The notes beneath the pieces are model-generated. The model was not told the DNA's origin. It saw nothing but the letters and a program-made list of their open reading frames with translations, and did no database searches. A stretch of 64,000 nt of DNA, from NCBI GenBank assembly GCA_003290165.1, contig QNQO01000202.1, positions 434,001 through 498,000 of the forward strand, in the 5' to 3' direction. This document shows, one piece after another, positions 1-9,943 of the stretch. The DNA is from Berberis thunbergii. Taxonomy: Eukaryota; Streptophyta; Magnoliopsida; Ranunculales; Berberidaceae. Each line of letters starts with the position of its first letter. Within the stretch, counting starts at the first letter, position 1. Position numbers and translations under genes: made by a program.

Positions 1-1066
1 TTATCTATAAGTAGAAATGCTTATGATTAACAAACTAGGATCATGAGACAAGCCAAACAGATCAATCAATCTTCAGCACAAATTTTCTTAGTAAACAGTT
101 TCAAGCAAACAATTATGATCCTAAAGGAAAACAACCACGAATTGCAAGGGCTGGGGCTGTTGTAAACAATTCAGGTGCCTGCACAACCATCTCTATGATG
201 AGAAAAGACTATTGTTTTTGTCTCGTAATCGATCTAGTCAAAGGTCTGAATTTCATGAAACCTGTTTTATACTTGCAGAATTCAGACATATAGTTAGACT
301 AATAGGGAAAAACCTAAACTTGCAGAATATTAACAAGTGATGAATGGTAGGAAACAAGACGTTTAGCCTTAATTTACTCTTGGTCCTTTGTTCTTTCATT
401 GTTTCCATAAAAAGATCTGTGCAGTACTCCTTGCACTGTGAGTGGCATGCTTTGGTGGAGAAGTAGAGTGTGCCTCTTTTACCTGTCAAGTGGAAGGCTC
501 ATCCCAAAGTGCATTCACTGAACAAAGGTATGCAGTATTCTAGTAAGAAGATCTACGAATGCAGTTTTGGTGAAGAGATCAGAGATGGAGCTTCAAAATT
601 GCAGCCTGAGTTTATGACTTGAAAACCTAGTTTCCATCCAACTGTAACCCAGGAAGCTAGGAACTTGAATTTAGGGATATTGTCATAGGACAAGTCTGTT
701 TGATGTAGAAGACAAACAAGTAGTTCCCCAATGTAACTCCTGTCATCAAATCAACTCAATGCATTAGAGTTGTGACAAAATGGTCCTAGCATAAAACTTT
801 GCAACTCAGGAAATCAGATGCTGGACTGTTAAAAACAATTCTATTGAAGCAGTGTATAAATTTCAGATGACTTTAGAATGTCACAATACACCAAAAACAA
901 CTGTAATCCACTATGCCTCATCGTGTTTTCATGAGACGGATATTAATGAAAACCCTTTTCAACAAAAAAAAATGGCTGCAAATGGATCATCAAAACTAGT
1001 TTACACTAAATAAATAAGAGACTGTGCTTGCAAGACAATAAATCGCATAACAAACATCTTTTTTAC

Positions 1067-1132
1067 CTTTCCTAGTCCTTCATCCTTGTCAACCAAGGTT
1101 GGTGGTCTTCCTCTCCCTCCAGAAACCTCAAC
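1067..1132 (-). pseudogene. Candidate captured exon, 22 codons, unidentified
   Basis: On the minus strand a 66-base open segment is framed by CTGCAG| before it and AAG|GTAAAA after it, good plant acceptor and donor contexts. It encodes a glycine/arginine-rich peptide containing GGRGRPPTLVDKDEG. It lies inside the DNA assigned to the left CACTA element, so it is probably a piece of a host gene. I do not recognise the protein. The rest of 1-1066 shows no coding segment that I can support. Confidence 0.35.
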
Positions 1133-1923
1133 CTGCAGAGATGACGATGCTAGGCAATGAAAATTTCTCACAATTTATAAGTATGCTCTCAACATAGTGG
1201 AATAAAAGATTAGCTCTCAAAATAGAATGGAATAAACACTCAAACTAAAATTTTTGAAAGAATAAACCAATGGCTCTTAGGTGGAATTCATCAATTTTAG
1301 GAAAAATTTACTTTAAGAAATAGATTCTAAGCATAGATTTCACTATGTCATGCACTGTTAAGTGTTAACTGAGCAATTAAGATTTGTCCAATATCTAACC
1401 CAAATGAATTACAAATGGGAACCCTGATTCTGAATGGAAAAATGAGAAATAATGTAATTCGAACAAAAGAAATCATAGCAGTCCATGATTCACAAACGAG
1501 TGTTAACAAAGAACTTCAATCTCACAGAAACAGATTGAGAATATGCAAGTGATGAAGTGACATCCCACACTTCACTAACACTCAGCTCATCTTGATTGCT
1601 AGTATACCATACTGCAGTAAAGATAAGTTACTCTTGATGTTTTACTTCAATTCCTAATTTAACCATACATAAAGAAGGTGAACAAAGACAAAATAAATGA
1701 AGCCTGATATTTTATCCTCAAAGTAATCACAACTCAGGGCCTATTCTGCCACTTGTGTTGTTCTTGCAAAACAATAAACCAAAGAAAAACAGAACAAAAC
1801 GAAGAAGAACAGATCTAAACCATCGCAGGTTTGAAGAAGAACAAAACCATAAACCATCGCAGATTCGCAGGTTTGAAGAAGAACAGAACGAAAAAGCCAC
1901 CAAAGAAGCAGGTTACCACTTAC

Positions 1924-2240
1924 CAAAGGTCCAGATCTGATATCTGAGTCTGAGTTTCTTCTACTTCTGAGTTCGTCTTCCTTCGATTTGTTCTTCTTCT
2001 CTCTTCGTCTTCCTTCTTCTTCTTCCTTCGATTTCTTCCAAGTCTTTCAGTCTTCTTCCCTTCGATTTCTTCTTCTTCTCTCTTCTGGCTTTCTTACTTG
2101 GATCTGAAAAAGGAAAAAAACCGATCAGTCTTACTTGGACCTGAGTCGCCTCCTTCCTCGGTTCCTCGCCTCCTCGCCTCCTCTGGTTCGTCGCCTCGGT
2201 TCCTTGCCTCCTCGCCTCATCGTCTCTCTGTGTGTTTGAG
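1924..2240 (-). other. GA-rich 5'-UTR-like exon inside the left CACTA element
   Basis: Read on the minus strand this stretch is strongly GA-rich (CT-rich on plus), like many plant 5' leaders, and ends in a good donor, CTTTG|GTAAGTGG, at the 1924/1923 boundary. It sits just inside the subterminal repeats, the same position as the CT-rich leader at 41390-41560 in the related element. It could be the captured promoter-proximal exon of the gene whose later exon lies at 1067-1132. No long ORF is present. Confidence 0.3.
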
Positions 2241-2360
2241 AAGGGGAATTCTAAATGTCGAGGAAACCAAAATCTGAAAAAATGAAAAAATGAGGGTTTG
2301 TGATCTTAACCGTCCGATCGTATCAAGATCTGAAAAAATGAGATTTAATTTGATATTTGA

Positions 2361-2661
2361 TTAAAATCGAAGCGCTATCCTAAATGTACGTAGCATAGCG
2401 CTTCGAAAGCGCTATGCAAGCACTTTAAAAGCGCTATGGTAGCTTTGGTAACGTTTTTTTCTCATAGCGTTTTTTAAAGCGTTATTTAAGACATAAGTAA
2501 GATAGCGCCTAACTGAAAAAAAAATTAAAAGCGCTATTGTAGCGTTTTTTTTTTTTTTTTTTTTTTAAAGACAAATAAGCGCTATCCTAGTGCCCACTTG
2601 GATAGCTCTTTAAAAAAGCGCTATCTAAGTGGCGTTACCTAAGCTAATATTTGTAGTAGTG
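2361..2661. repeat. CACTA subterminal repeat block (AGCGCT-type motifs)
   Basis: About 300 bp contain repeated direct and inverted copies of a motif around TAGCGCT, plus a T-rich tract near 2546-2566. The block matches 41073-41372 almost base for base in inverted orientation. In CACTA elements such repeats are the presumed binding sites of the TNPA-type protein. Confidence 0.8.
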
Positions 2662-2783
2662 CTTATGGACCTATGGATTACAAAGACTTATCCCATTAGC
2701 CTCTTTTATATAGTTGTTTACTACTTCAAATGAAATAAATGTAGTCTGATCTTTGTTATTTGATAGATTTTGTGACTTGATGT

Positions 2784-5364
2784 CACTACAAGAAATTTAT
2801 CTTTTACCAACAAAATTATTGTTACGAAAATTGATTTCCTTATTAATATTGTAGCATTGTCAATGAATAAAAAAATTTCTTGAAAATGTCATAAACTTGT
2901 TACTGTTTTCCAACAAAATATATTTTGTAAGAAACATTCCTTGTTAAATAGGTGGTGGGAAACATTCCCTCCAAACCAATTTCTCGCCAAATTTATTTAA
3001 CAACGAAGTTATTTTTATGGCCACAAAATACTTGTTCATTGGTAATTATGACATCATCTGAAATGAAGTATTTTGTTGCTAAAGAAGAAAATTTTAACAA
3101 CAAATCACTTTCCTTGTTAACGAATATTAAATTTTATTCACTTCTCTTTACTAAGGAAATCTGTTTTCCTAGACAATAATCACATTATTAGTAATGATTC
3201 GGTTCGTTGATAATGATTGATAATTTTTTCCATTAGGTTTTTTCTTGTTAAAGCTCGTTTATTAATTTATAGCAACAAAGTAATATTTCGTTGAGAATTG
3301 TCACACTATTGGCAACGTTTTTTTTATTTTGTTGGAAACAATATCTTTTTTAATGAAATCTTTGTAGCTATGAAATGAGATTTTGTTGGTAACTATAACC
3401 TTGTTTGTAACAAATTGTTTTCTAGGTAAAAGTATTTTCATGAAAATTTATTTTTCAATAAAACTCAATAACTATTTTATAGCGACAAATCATTATTTTG
3501 TTGGAAATTGGTATACTCACTACAAAAAATGTTTTATTTACTAACAAATTTTTTTTCCTTGTTAATATGTTACTATTTCTAATAAAAATAAATTTCATTG
3601 AAAAAACCATAGAGTTGTCACTTTTTGTAACAAAATCTATTTTGTTGGCAACTTTTCTTTGTAAAGAAGTGGCGAAAAATATTCATTCAAAAACCAATTT
3701 TCCTCTAACATTATTAAGCAACAAAATATTTCTATTTCAACGAAATTTTAGTTTGCTAATTATAATGACGACATTTACAATAAATTATTTCATTGCTAAT
3801 AAATATTAATATTATTGACAAACATTTTCTTAGTAAATGCATTATAACAGTTGTTCGTGTCTCTTCAACAATGAAATTAAATTTTCTCTCATCAACAATG
3901 AAATTAAATTTTCTCTAGTTAATTACCACGTTATTGCAACGATTTATTTGGTTACTTATAATGAAATTTTTTTTCATGAAATTTATTTATATTTAAAGCT
4001 CCTAGCCTCTTTATAAAAAATATCAATCGTTTTTATTAATAGCATTTATATTATTTCATCTGAAAAATCAAATAAAATTTATTTAAAAATACAACATTAT
4101 TTTACTGTTATTTATAATATTAATGGTAACAATTTATGTCGTTGCTAAATATTGATAAAATTTTCATGAACTTTTTTTCTTATTAAGGCTCGTTTTCTTA
4201 TTTACAACAATTTAAGTTTATTTCATTGGGGATATAACCAATTTCAATAACATATAGCATTGAAATGCTATTAATATTTTGTTGCTAATTATAATGGTGT
4301 TATTGTAATTTTTTTTCATTGCTAAAAGTGGTAGATATTTAACATAAATCTTTTATCCGTGAAAATATTTAGTTATAATTTATAGTGACAAAATATTATA
4401 TATTGGTCTCTATTAGATACGTAGCAATAATTTTTTTTATTGCAAAAAATGAGTAATTTGATTTAATAAGCTATAAAGTTGCTTCACATAACACAATTAT
4501 TCAAATAGCTCAATTGGTAAATATTGCAACAGATTTTACTATAGGCCAGGAGCCAAGAATGATCGTTTTAATATATAATTACAATTTTCCTTGAAGATTC
4601 TAAATTTTTTATTGAAAAAATTCATAGGTAAACAAAAATTTCTTACAACAAAACAATTTGTTGGTAAAACTATTTTATTTTTACCAACGAATTTCCTTGA
4701 TAGTTGTCAGTACTATACCAACACCGTGTTTCCTAGGGCTGAAAACCAAACCGACGGTTTGATTTTTCACCTAAACCGTGAACCAAACCGACTTAGGTCG
4801 GTTTTAAAATTTTCAAACTGAAATTGAACCGACCATTAACAAAACCGATTCGAAACCGAACCGATTCTAATTTCTGCAAACCGTAATCGAACCAAACCAA
4901 CTAAAATCGAACCAAAACCGAAATAAAACCGAACCGACCGACTATTTTAAACATATTGTATTATTTATATTTAAAATATATATTATTTATTATATATATT
5001 CGGTCGGTTCGGTTTGGTCAGTTAAAATCACATAGAAATCGAAAACTGAACCGACCACTTCGGTTTTGAATTTTTTAAAACCGAAACCGATCCGAACCGA
5101 ATTTAAACCGAACCGATTGGTTCGGTTTAGATCGGTTCTGTCGGTTTAATCGGTTTGATCGGTTTTTTGTTTAGCCCTAGTGTTTCCTTGACTTATCAAT
5201 TGGTTTACCAACAAAAATGTAATTCCTTGGTAAAAACTTTTAGCTACGGGGATGTCTCCACGAACCCAATAACAAATTTTTTCCTTGTTAAATTTTTTTG
5301 CCAACAAAATTTTGATTTTTGTCAAGGAAATTTTTTCTTGAAAAATGCCTTAATTGTTGTAGTG
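2784..5364. mobile_element. Non-autonomous CACTA element, 2.58 kb
   Basis: The left end begins CACTACAAGAAATTTATC at 2784 and the right end finishes ATTGTTGTAGTG at 5364, giving an inverted CACTACAA terminus. The bases immediately outside are TGT on both sides (2781-2783 and 5365-5367), the exact 3-bp target duplication expected of CACTA transposition. The interior is very AT-rich and full of variants of CAACAAAAT / ATTTTGTTG, probably subterminal repeats extended through the body. ORFs are short and random-looking, so no transposase is encoded. A hAT miniature element is nested at 4734-5179. A second CACTACAAAAAATG at 3518 hints at an older internal terminus. Confidence 0.85.
4734..5179. mobile_element. 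hAT-type miniature element, 446 bp
   Basis: The ends are TAGGGCTGAAAACC and, inverted, TAGGGCTAAACAAAAAACC. They are flanked by a perfect 8-bp duplication GTGTTTCC (4726-4733 and 5180-5187), the hAT signature. The body consists of variants of AACCGAACCGA and its complement TCGGTTCGGTT, so most of the element can fold into a long imperfect hairpin. It encodes no protein. It inserted into the CACTA element at 2784-5364 and is therefore younger. Confidence 0.9.
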
Positions 5365-5485
5365 TGTAATACATTATCTTATTAATTACATTACTGTGCC
5401 TCGCCGTTCATGGAAATGTTCAAGTGTTTGACACATTTAGGTTTTCATTTTCTAGAAATAAAACTTATAAGATGTTATAAAAAGT

Positions 5486-5855
5486 CATTTGATAGCACTT
5501 GATGAGTGCTATAGAAAAAAAGGCCTTGAGAAACGTTATAGATACTAATACAATAACATTTGTTAAATGCTACGTGAGGGAAGACAATAGCGTTTCAGAA
5601 ACGCTATTGGTAACTATACAATAGCATTTTTTAAGTGTTGTCACAAGCTAAACAATAGCACTTTTAAAACGCTATTGTCTAGTTACCAATAGCGTTTCTG
5701 AAATGCTATAAATGGTCTACTTACAATAGCGTTTCTAAAACGCTATAAATAACCCTGTATCTATTATAGCTCCGGCAGACACAACATTTTCTAAAACACT
5801 ATGATATCCTACAATTGTGTTTTTGAAACGCTATTAATGAGCATTTGTGCTGTAG
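5486..5855. repeat. Subterminal repeats of another CACTA-like element
   Basis: Many direct and inverted copies of AATAGCGTTTC-like motifs occur here, and the block stops at GTGCTGTAGTG (5845-5855), which reads as a CACTACAGCAC terminus in reverse. The motif differs from the AGCGCT family of the elements at 2661 and 41073. No matching left terminus was found, so this is probably a truncated element or a solo end. Confidence 0.5.
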
Positions 5856-6230
5856 TGAATGTACTTAGCTTTATGATATCTTTGCTGTCAAATTTCTTCT
5901 CCTATAAGTAGATTTAATGTAGAAGGCCTCTCCTTTTTTTTTTTTTTTTTTTTTTTCCTGACAAACCAATTTATTTAGCTTGGATACCATCCAACAATAT
6001 CATGATTTCTTAAAGAAAAAAATGGTTCATCTTTAGTTTGTTCAACAGATTTAGATATTCACTTAGTTCTAGTGAACGATTATAGTATGTTATAAATAGT
6101 AAAAATTTGGATCTTCTCGTCCTTGGGTTTTCGGGTTCTTTGCTTTCTCAAATTCACCAAATAGGCGAATACAGAGAAGCTCGCTCGATCATGGATCAGA
6201 AAAGGTTTGGATTACAGATCCCAAATGAGT

Positions 6231-6919
6231 AAGGAAGCATGGACTCTTCGAAAAACTTGTCGTATATGTGTCTGACACGGACACTCGTTCGACATGCCTC
6301 CGATACGCGTCAGACACGGGGTCAACGTGTCAGACACATGGTCAATATAGTCAACGCATTGGATACATCTCGATACACCTAGAACTTGGTCAGAACATAG
6401 TAAAGACTCAACAACCGACTTCATTTTATTTTTTACTTTTAGATATGTGCATATAATCATCTAATTTAATGGTTATTAATCCATCTGAAGTGAATGATTC
6501 TTTCAATTGATATTCAAGATAAATAGGGAAAGTAAACACTAAAGCATAGGGATAGTCTATGTTTCTTCTTAATCTTTGTTTTTTCTTCTTATCCCATTTT
6601 CTTAATTTCTATACTATATTTTTTTCTACTTTTTTTTTGACAACAAATTGTCACTTTCTTTTCCGCCTTTGCACCTCTTCTTTTTATCTACATTTTTTCT
6701 TAACCGTGTTTTTTTCTACTTGCAATAAAGGTGAAGACACTCCAGGCATGCATTTATTAGATTATTGTTTATGTTTATAAGACTTTTTTCAAAAGAAATA
6801 GTATGGCATGTCGATTTGTCCCCCAGTTCTAGTTAAGTTTTTGGAAAATTGTCGAGTTGGCGTGTCATATCCGTGTCCAACGTGACGCCCTTATCCATGT
6901 TCGTATCCATGCATCCTTG
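6231..6919. mobile_element. Non-autonomous DNA element with GTGTC/GACAC motifs, copy 1
   Basis: The ends AAGGAAGCATGGACTC and, inverted, AAGGATGCATGGATACGA form imperfect terminal repeats. Just inside both ends lie clustered motifs around GTGTCNGACAC. The same structure recurs at 58836-59448, which defines the element. Copy B of the surrounding tandem duplication has an uninterrupted CAAATGCTAATAC here, so this is a real insertion. I see no clear target duplication and no transposase, so the superfamily is open (Mutator-like is one possibility). Confidence 0.7.
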
Positions 6920-6977
6920 CTAATACTTAAATAACAATTTATACAACACCTGACATGTGGCAGCAACTTATGTTGAT

Positions 6978-7178
6978 GAGAAATTCTAGGTGTCGAGGAA
7001 ACCAGCGAGGAAATGAGCGAGGGGAGGGAGGTGGCGGGGTGGTGACTGTTCACCTCCCTCGGGATGCGCACCCCAAAAAGGATGGCACTCATCCCGAGGG
7101 AAGTGAACGGTCACTGCCCCGCCACCTCCCTCCCCTCGCTCATTTCCTCGCTGGTTTCCTCGACACCTAGAATTGCTC
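6978..7178. mobile_element. Mutator-like miniature element, near-perfect hairpin, 201 bp
   Basis: Two arms of about 85 bp, starting GAGAAATTCTAGGTGTCGAG and ending in its near reverse complement, leave only a short loop around 7062-7090. A perfect 9-bp duplication TATGTTGAT flanks the element (6969-6977 and 7179-7187), as for MULEs. Copy B of the tandem duplication shows the unoccupied site with one copy of a similar sequence. The element is GC-rich against AT-rich surroundings and encodes nothing. Confidence 0.92.
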
Positions 7179-7286
7179 TATGTTGATATATGCTAGCCTT
7201 TTTCAGTATGCTGCTAAATGTTGTTACCCCATTTTCTGTGGACTTTGGAGGAAGAGTTTTTTTATTTTTTTCATTCTTTCTTTCTT

Positions 7287-7694
7287 CTGACAAACCAATT
7301 TATTTAGCTTGGATAGCATCCAACAATAGCATGATTTATTAAAATAAAAAAGGCTCATCTTTAGTTCGTTCAACAGATTCAAATTTTCACTTAGTTCCAG
7401 TGACCGAGTATAGTATGTTATAAATAGTAGAAATTTGGATCTTCTCATCCTTGGGTTTTTGGGTTCTCTGCTTTTTCAAATTCACTGAATAGGCGAATAC
7501 AGAGTAACTCACTCGATCATGGATAGAAAAGGTTTGGATTACAGATCCCAAATGCTAATACTTGAATATCAATACATTTGTACAACACTTGACATGGGCA
7601 ACAACTTGTATTGATATCTGCTAGTCTTTTTCAGTATGCTGCTAAATGTTGTTACGCCATTTCCTGTGGATTTTTGAGGAAGAGTGTTTTTTTT
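7287..7694. repeat. Tandem duplication, copy B (empty-site copy)
   Basis: This is the uninterrupted counterpart of 5958-7266. It keeps single, unsplit versions of both insertion sites used in copy A, at about 7551-7563 and 7604-7616. At about 7730-7765 there is a further short fragment resembling the right end of the element at 6231-6919 (GTGTCCGACGCGACGCCC). Confidence 0.85.
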
Positions 7695-7765
7695 AGTCCC
7701 TTATATAGTTGTCTCCAAGGTTCCAGCTGCTAGTGTCCGACGCGACGCCCTTATCCGCTAGGAAG

Positions 7766-9639
7766 CAAATCATCTTACAATCGGGTACATAACTTGGCCA
7801 GGGCATTTGTCCATTTTAATTGGCCTTTTGTTCACTTCTTGGGTTTTACCAAAAAAAGGAAACATAAGACATTGGGTTTCTATATGGGTTATGTCAACCT
7901 CCTTCTCAGCAAAAATTATTGGCTCTCAAGAAGGTTCTTCAAGAGCTCGAAGGGCCTTAGATAGGGACACCCTCTCACCGCTGGTTGCAGAAGCATTGTC
8001 CTCAATGATTAATCAGATCAGCTTCAAGGGATACATCTAGCTTGAATCCACACCTCATGTTTCAGGAACTTTGATCCAAAACAACTTTGATTACCGCTAT
8101 TTATTGATTTCTCACTATTTGTTTAGCAAATCCGGTTGATACAAGGTATTTTTCTGTTACGATTAATTGATGAATCTTGTTTGGCGACAAACAAACAAAT
8201 CAGAAAATGATACCCGGCAGGGTTTTAATATATAAAGGTCTAGGATAGTAATTTATCAGAATGAGACTGGCGTACATTAACAAAGTTAGACCGACTCAGT
8301 CACTCCTGAAGAAAGCAAAGTGAAAGAACAACCAATTGTATTGTTGAAACAATATCTTATTTACTAGGATCGGTTGCTTCTAGTCCGCACTATTACTAAG
8401 ATAGAGCCATTAGAGGTTTACAGGATAAAAAATAACCTAGCAAGTTAGTGTGCTAACTCAAACCTAGTTCTTGCAAATAGAACAAACTTGTTTCGTTTGG
8501 GATTATAGAGCTATTCTATAAATGGTGCTCTTCCTAATGAGAGCTCCTTGTGGATATATACATGAATTAGTAGACATATACAAGATCGACACATTTTCTT
8601 ACAAAAACATGTTTGTGCTCACATTGTTGGGTACAAATGTCTTCCCCAACCTCTTTCACTTGGTTATCTAAGATTCAGAAGACATAATTAAACCATAGCC
8701 CCCAAAGAGCCAATATCTGTTCACTCCCACACGCAATGTGTAAATACATAAAGCCAAGCTTGGGCAAGAATAGGGAAAGTCTGCTGAAGCTAACTGCTTT
8801 TCAGTGGAATTAAACTCTACTATACTTAATCAAAACCAACAGATTTTCGTTGTGGTGAAAAACTGCCCTAAGTGTACATTTATGATGGTTTTCAGACTAG
8901 TTATAACCATCATAAAGTACAGTGTCATACAGTAGAACCTCAATAAACTAATAACTTCAGTTAAATAATATTTTTGGCCAGTTTTCACTTGGGGATAACG
9001 TGCTACATTATTGATCTAGAAAAGTTAAAAATCCTAATGAGGGTGTAAAATCGCATTAGAAGTTTTTTTTTAACAAAATGAGGCATTATTATAATTTTCT
9101 TAAATTTTTTTAAATGATCGAATGACATAGTCCTATGTTTATCAAAAAAAGAAAAAAGAATAACATAGTCCTACAATTGGATCTAAAAATATAAATCTAG
9201 ATGAGGGTGTCGTTGTCATGAATCTCAATCCCGCACTCCTCTTGGCTTTCTTGGGGGCCCTGGGCGATAACTGTTATGAGTGGCGACCTCCAAAATATAC
9301 CAATAAGTAAAGAGTTTGAAGACTGTCCCAGGAAGCCTATTGTAATGTGTCTTCAGTTTGATAAGCTAAAAATCGTTCATAAGAAGAGCCCAATAATAAA
9401 ATTCTCCTCTGCAATCGCGAAACATGAACAAATAAATATTCATCAAAACAACACTCATATATAATATAATGCAGCAAATCAACACAATACAATTTGGTGC
9501 ATCAGTTGCCAATGAGTAAGTAGCATAGTGAGGTTGCTTTAGCAAAGTGTATAATGTATGCTGTTATAAGGAAAATTGAGTTTTTTTAAGGGCAAACAGG
9601 CTATGATGCGTGGAAAGACAATCACACAGTGATTATTCA
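7766..9639. other. Intergenic DNA, no supported feature
   Basis: AT-rich sequence with short ORFs in all frames and no recognisable domain, splice structure or terminal repeat. Nothing here is supported as a gene. Confidence 0.5.
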
Positions 9640-9900
9640 AAGCAACAATTGAAACAAAAACACTATGTTTTTATTGAATTCTCTAACACAAACACAAAAC
9701 AAACAACTATGGGTTCTCTTAATCTCTCAACAACTTTCTTCCACTCATATCATACAATACAAGCTACAATCTGTATATAAAGATGAATAAGGCGGTGGGG
9801 GAGACCATATTCCAGAGAAATTTCTGGCGGTGAAAGTTGCAGCTAACATCCAGTTGACAAACGTGTCGGTCTTTTTCTTCATGAAGCTTCAGATTCTCTC
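9640..9900 (-). repeat. Possible relic copia LTR
   Basis: On the minus strand this stretch has a TATA-like TTTATATACAG followed by an AATAAAAACATAGTG polyadenylation-like context, a typical order inside a plant Ty1/copia LTR. It lies close to the minus-strand copia relic at 12205-15958, beyond the intervening LINE ORF1 copy. No second copy is in the window, so this is only a suggestion. Confidence 0.2.
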
Positions 9901-9943
9901 CGGTGGTCAAAGCTTCTAGATAACTTGATGAAGTTGTTGGATT

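Larger units (their letters stand above)
1..2661 (-). mobile_element. CACTA transposon, one terminus, gene-bearing, truncated by window edge
   Basis: The right boundary reads ATATTTGTAGTAGTG at 2647-2661, the reverse complement of a CACTACTACAAATAT terminus. The 300 bp next to it carry many short copies of a motif containing AGCGCT in both orientations, the subterminal repeat pattern of En/Spm (CACTA) elements. This end is nearly identical over about 300 bp to the left end of the element at 41073-48460 but inverted, so the two belong to one family. The interior differs and holds exon-like pieces on the minus strand. The other terminus and the target duplication lie outside the window, so the full size is unknown. 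That all of 1-2360 belongs to the element is inference. Confidence 0.6.
5958..7266. repeat. Tandem duplication, copy A (carries two nested insertions)
   Basis: The copy runs from CTGACAAACCAATTTATTTA to GAGGAAGAGT and the T-rich tract after it. It matches copy B (7287-7694) throughout once the insertions at 6231-6919 and 6978-7178 are set aside. With those removed, copy A is about 410 bp, the same length as copy B. A poly-T tract (about 5935-5956) precedes it and a T-rich tract precedes copy B, which may have helped the duplication. No gene is seen in the unit. Confidence 0.85.

Noticed and set aside
3518..5364. Independent nested CACTA starting at CACTACAAAAAATG
   Set aside because: The base triplet before 3518 (ACT) does not match the TGT after 5364, while the terminus at 2784 does; no other right end was found.
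6559..6780. Phe-rich 73-codon ORF
   Set aside because: Product of a T-rich tract within the non-autonomous element, not a membrane protein gene.
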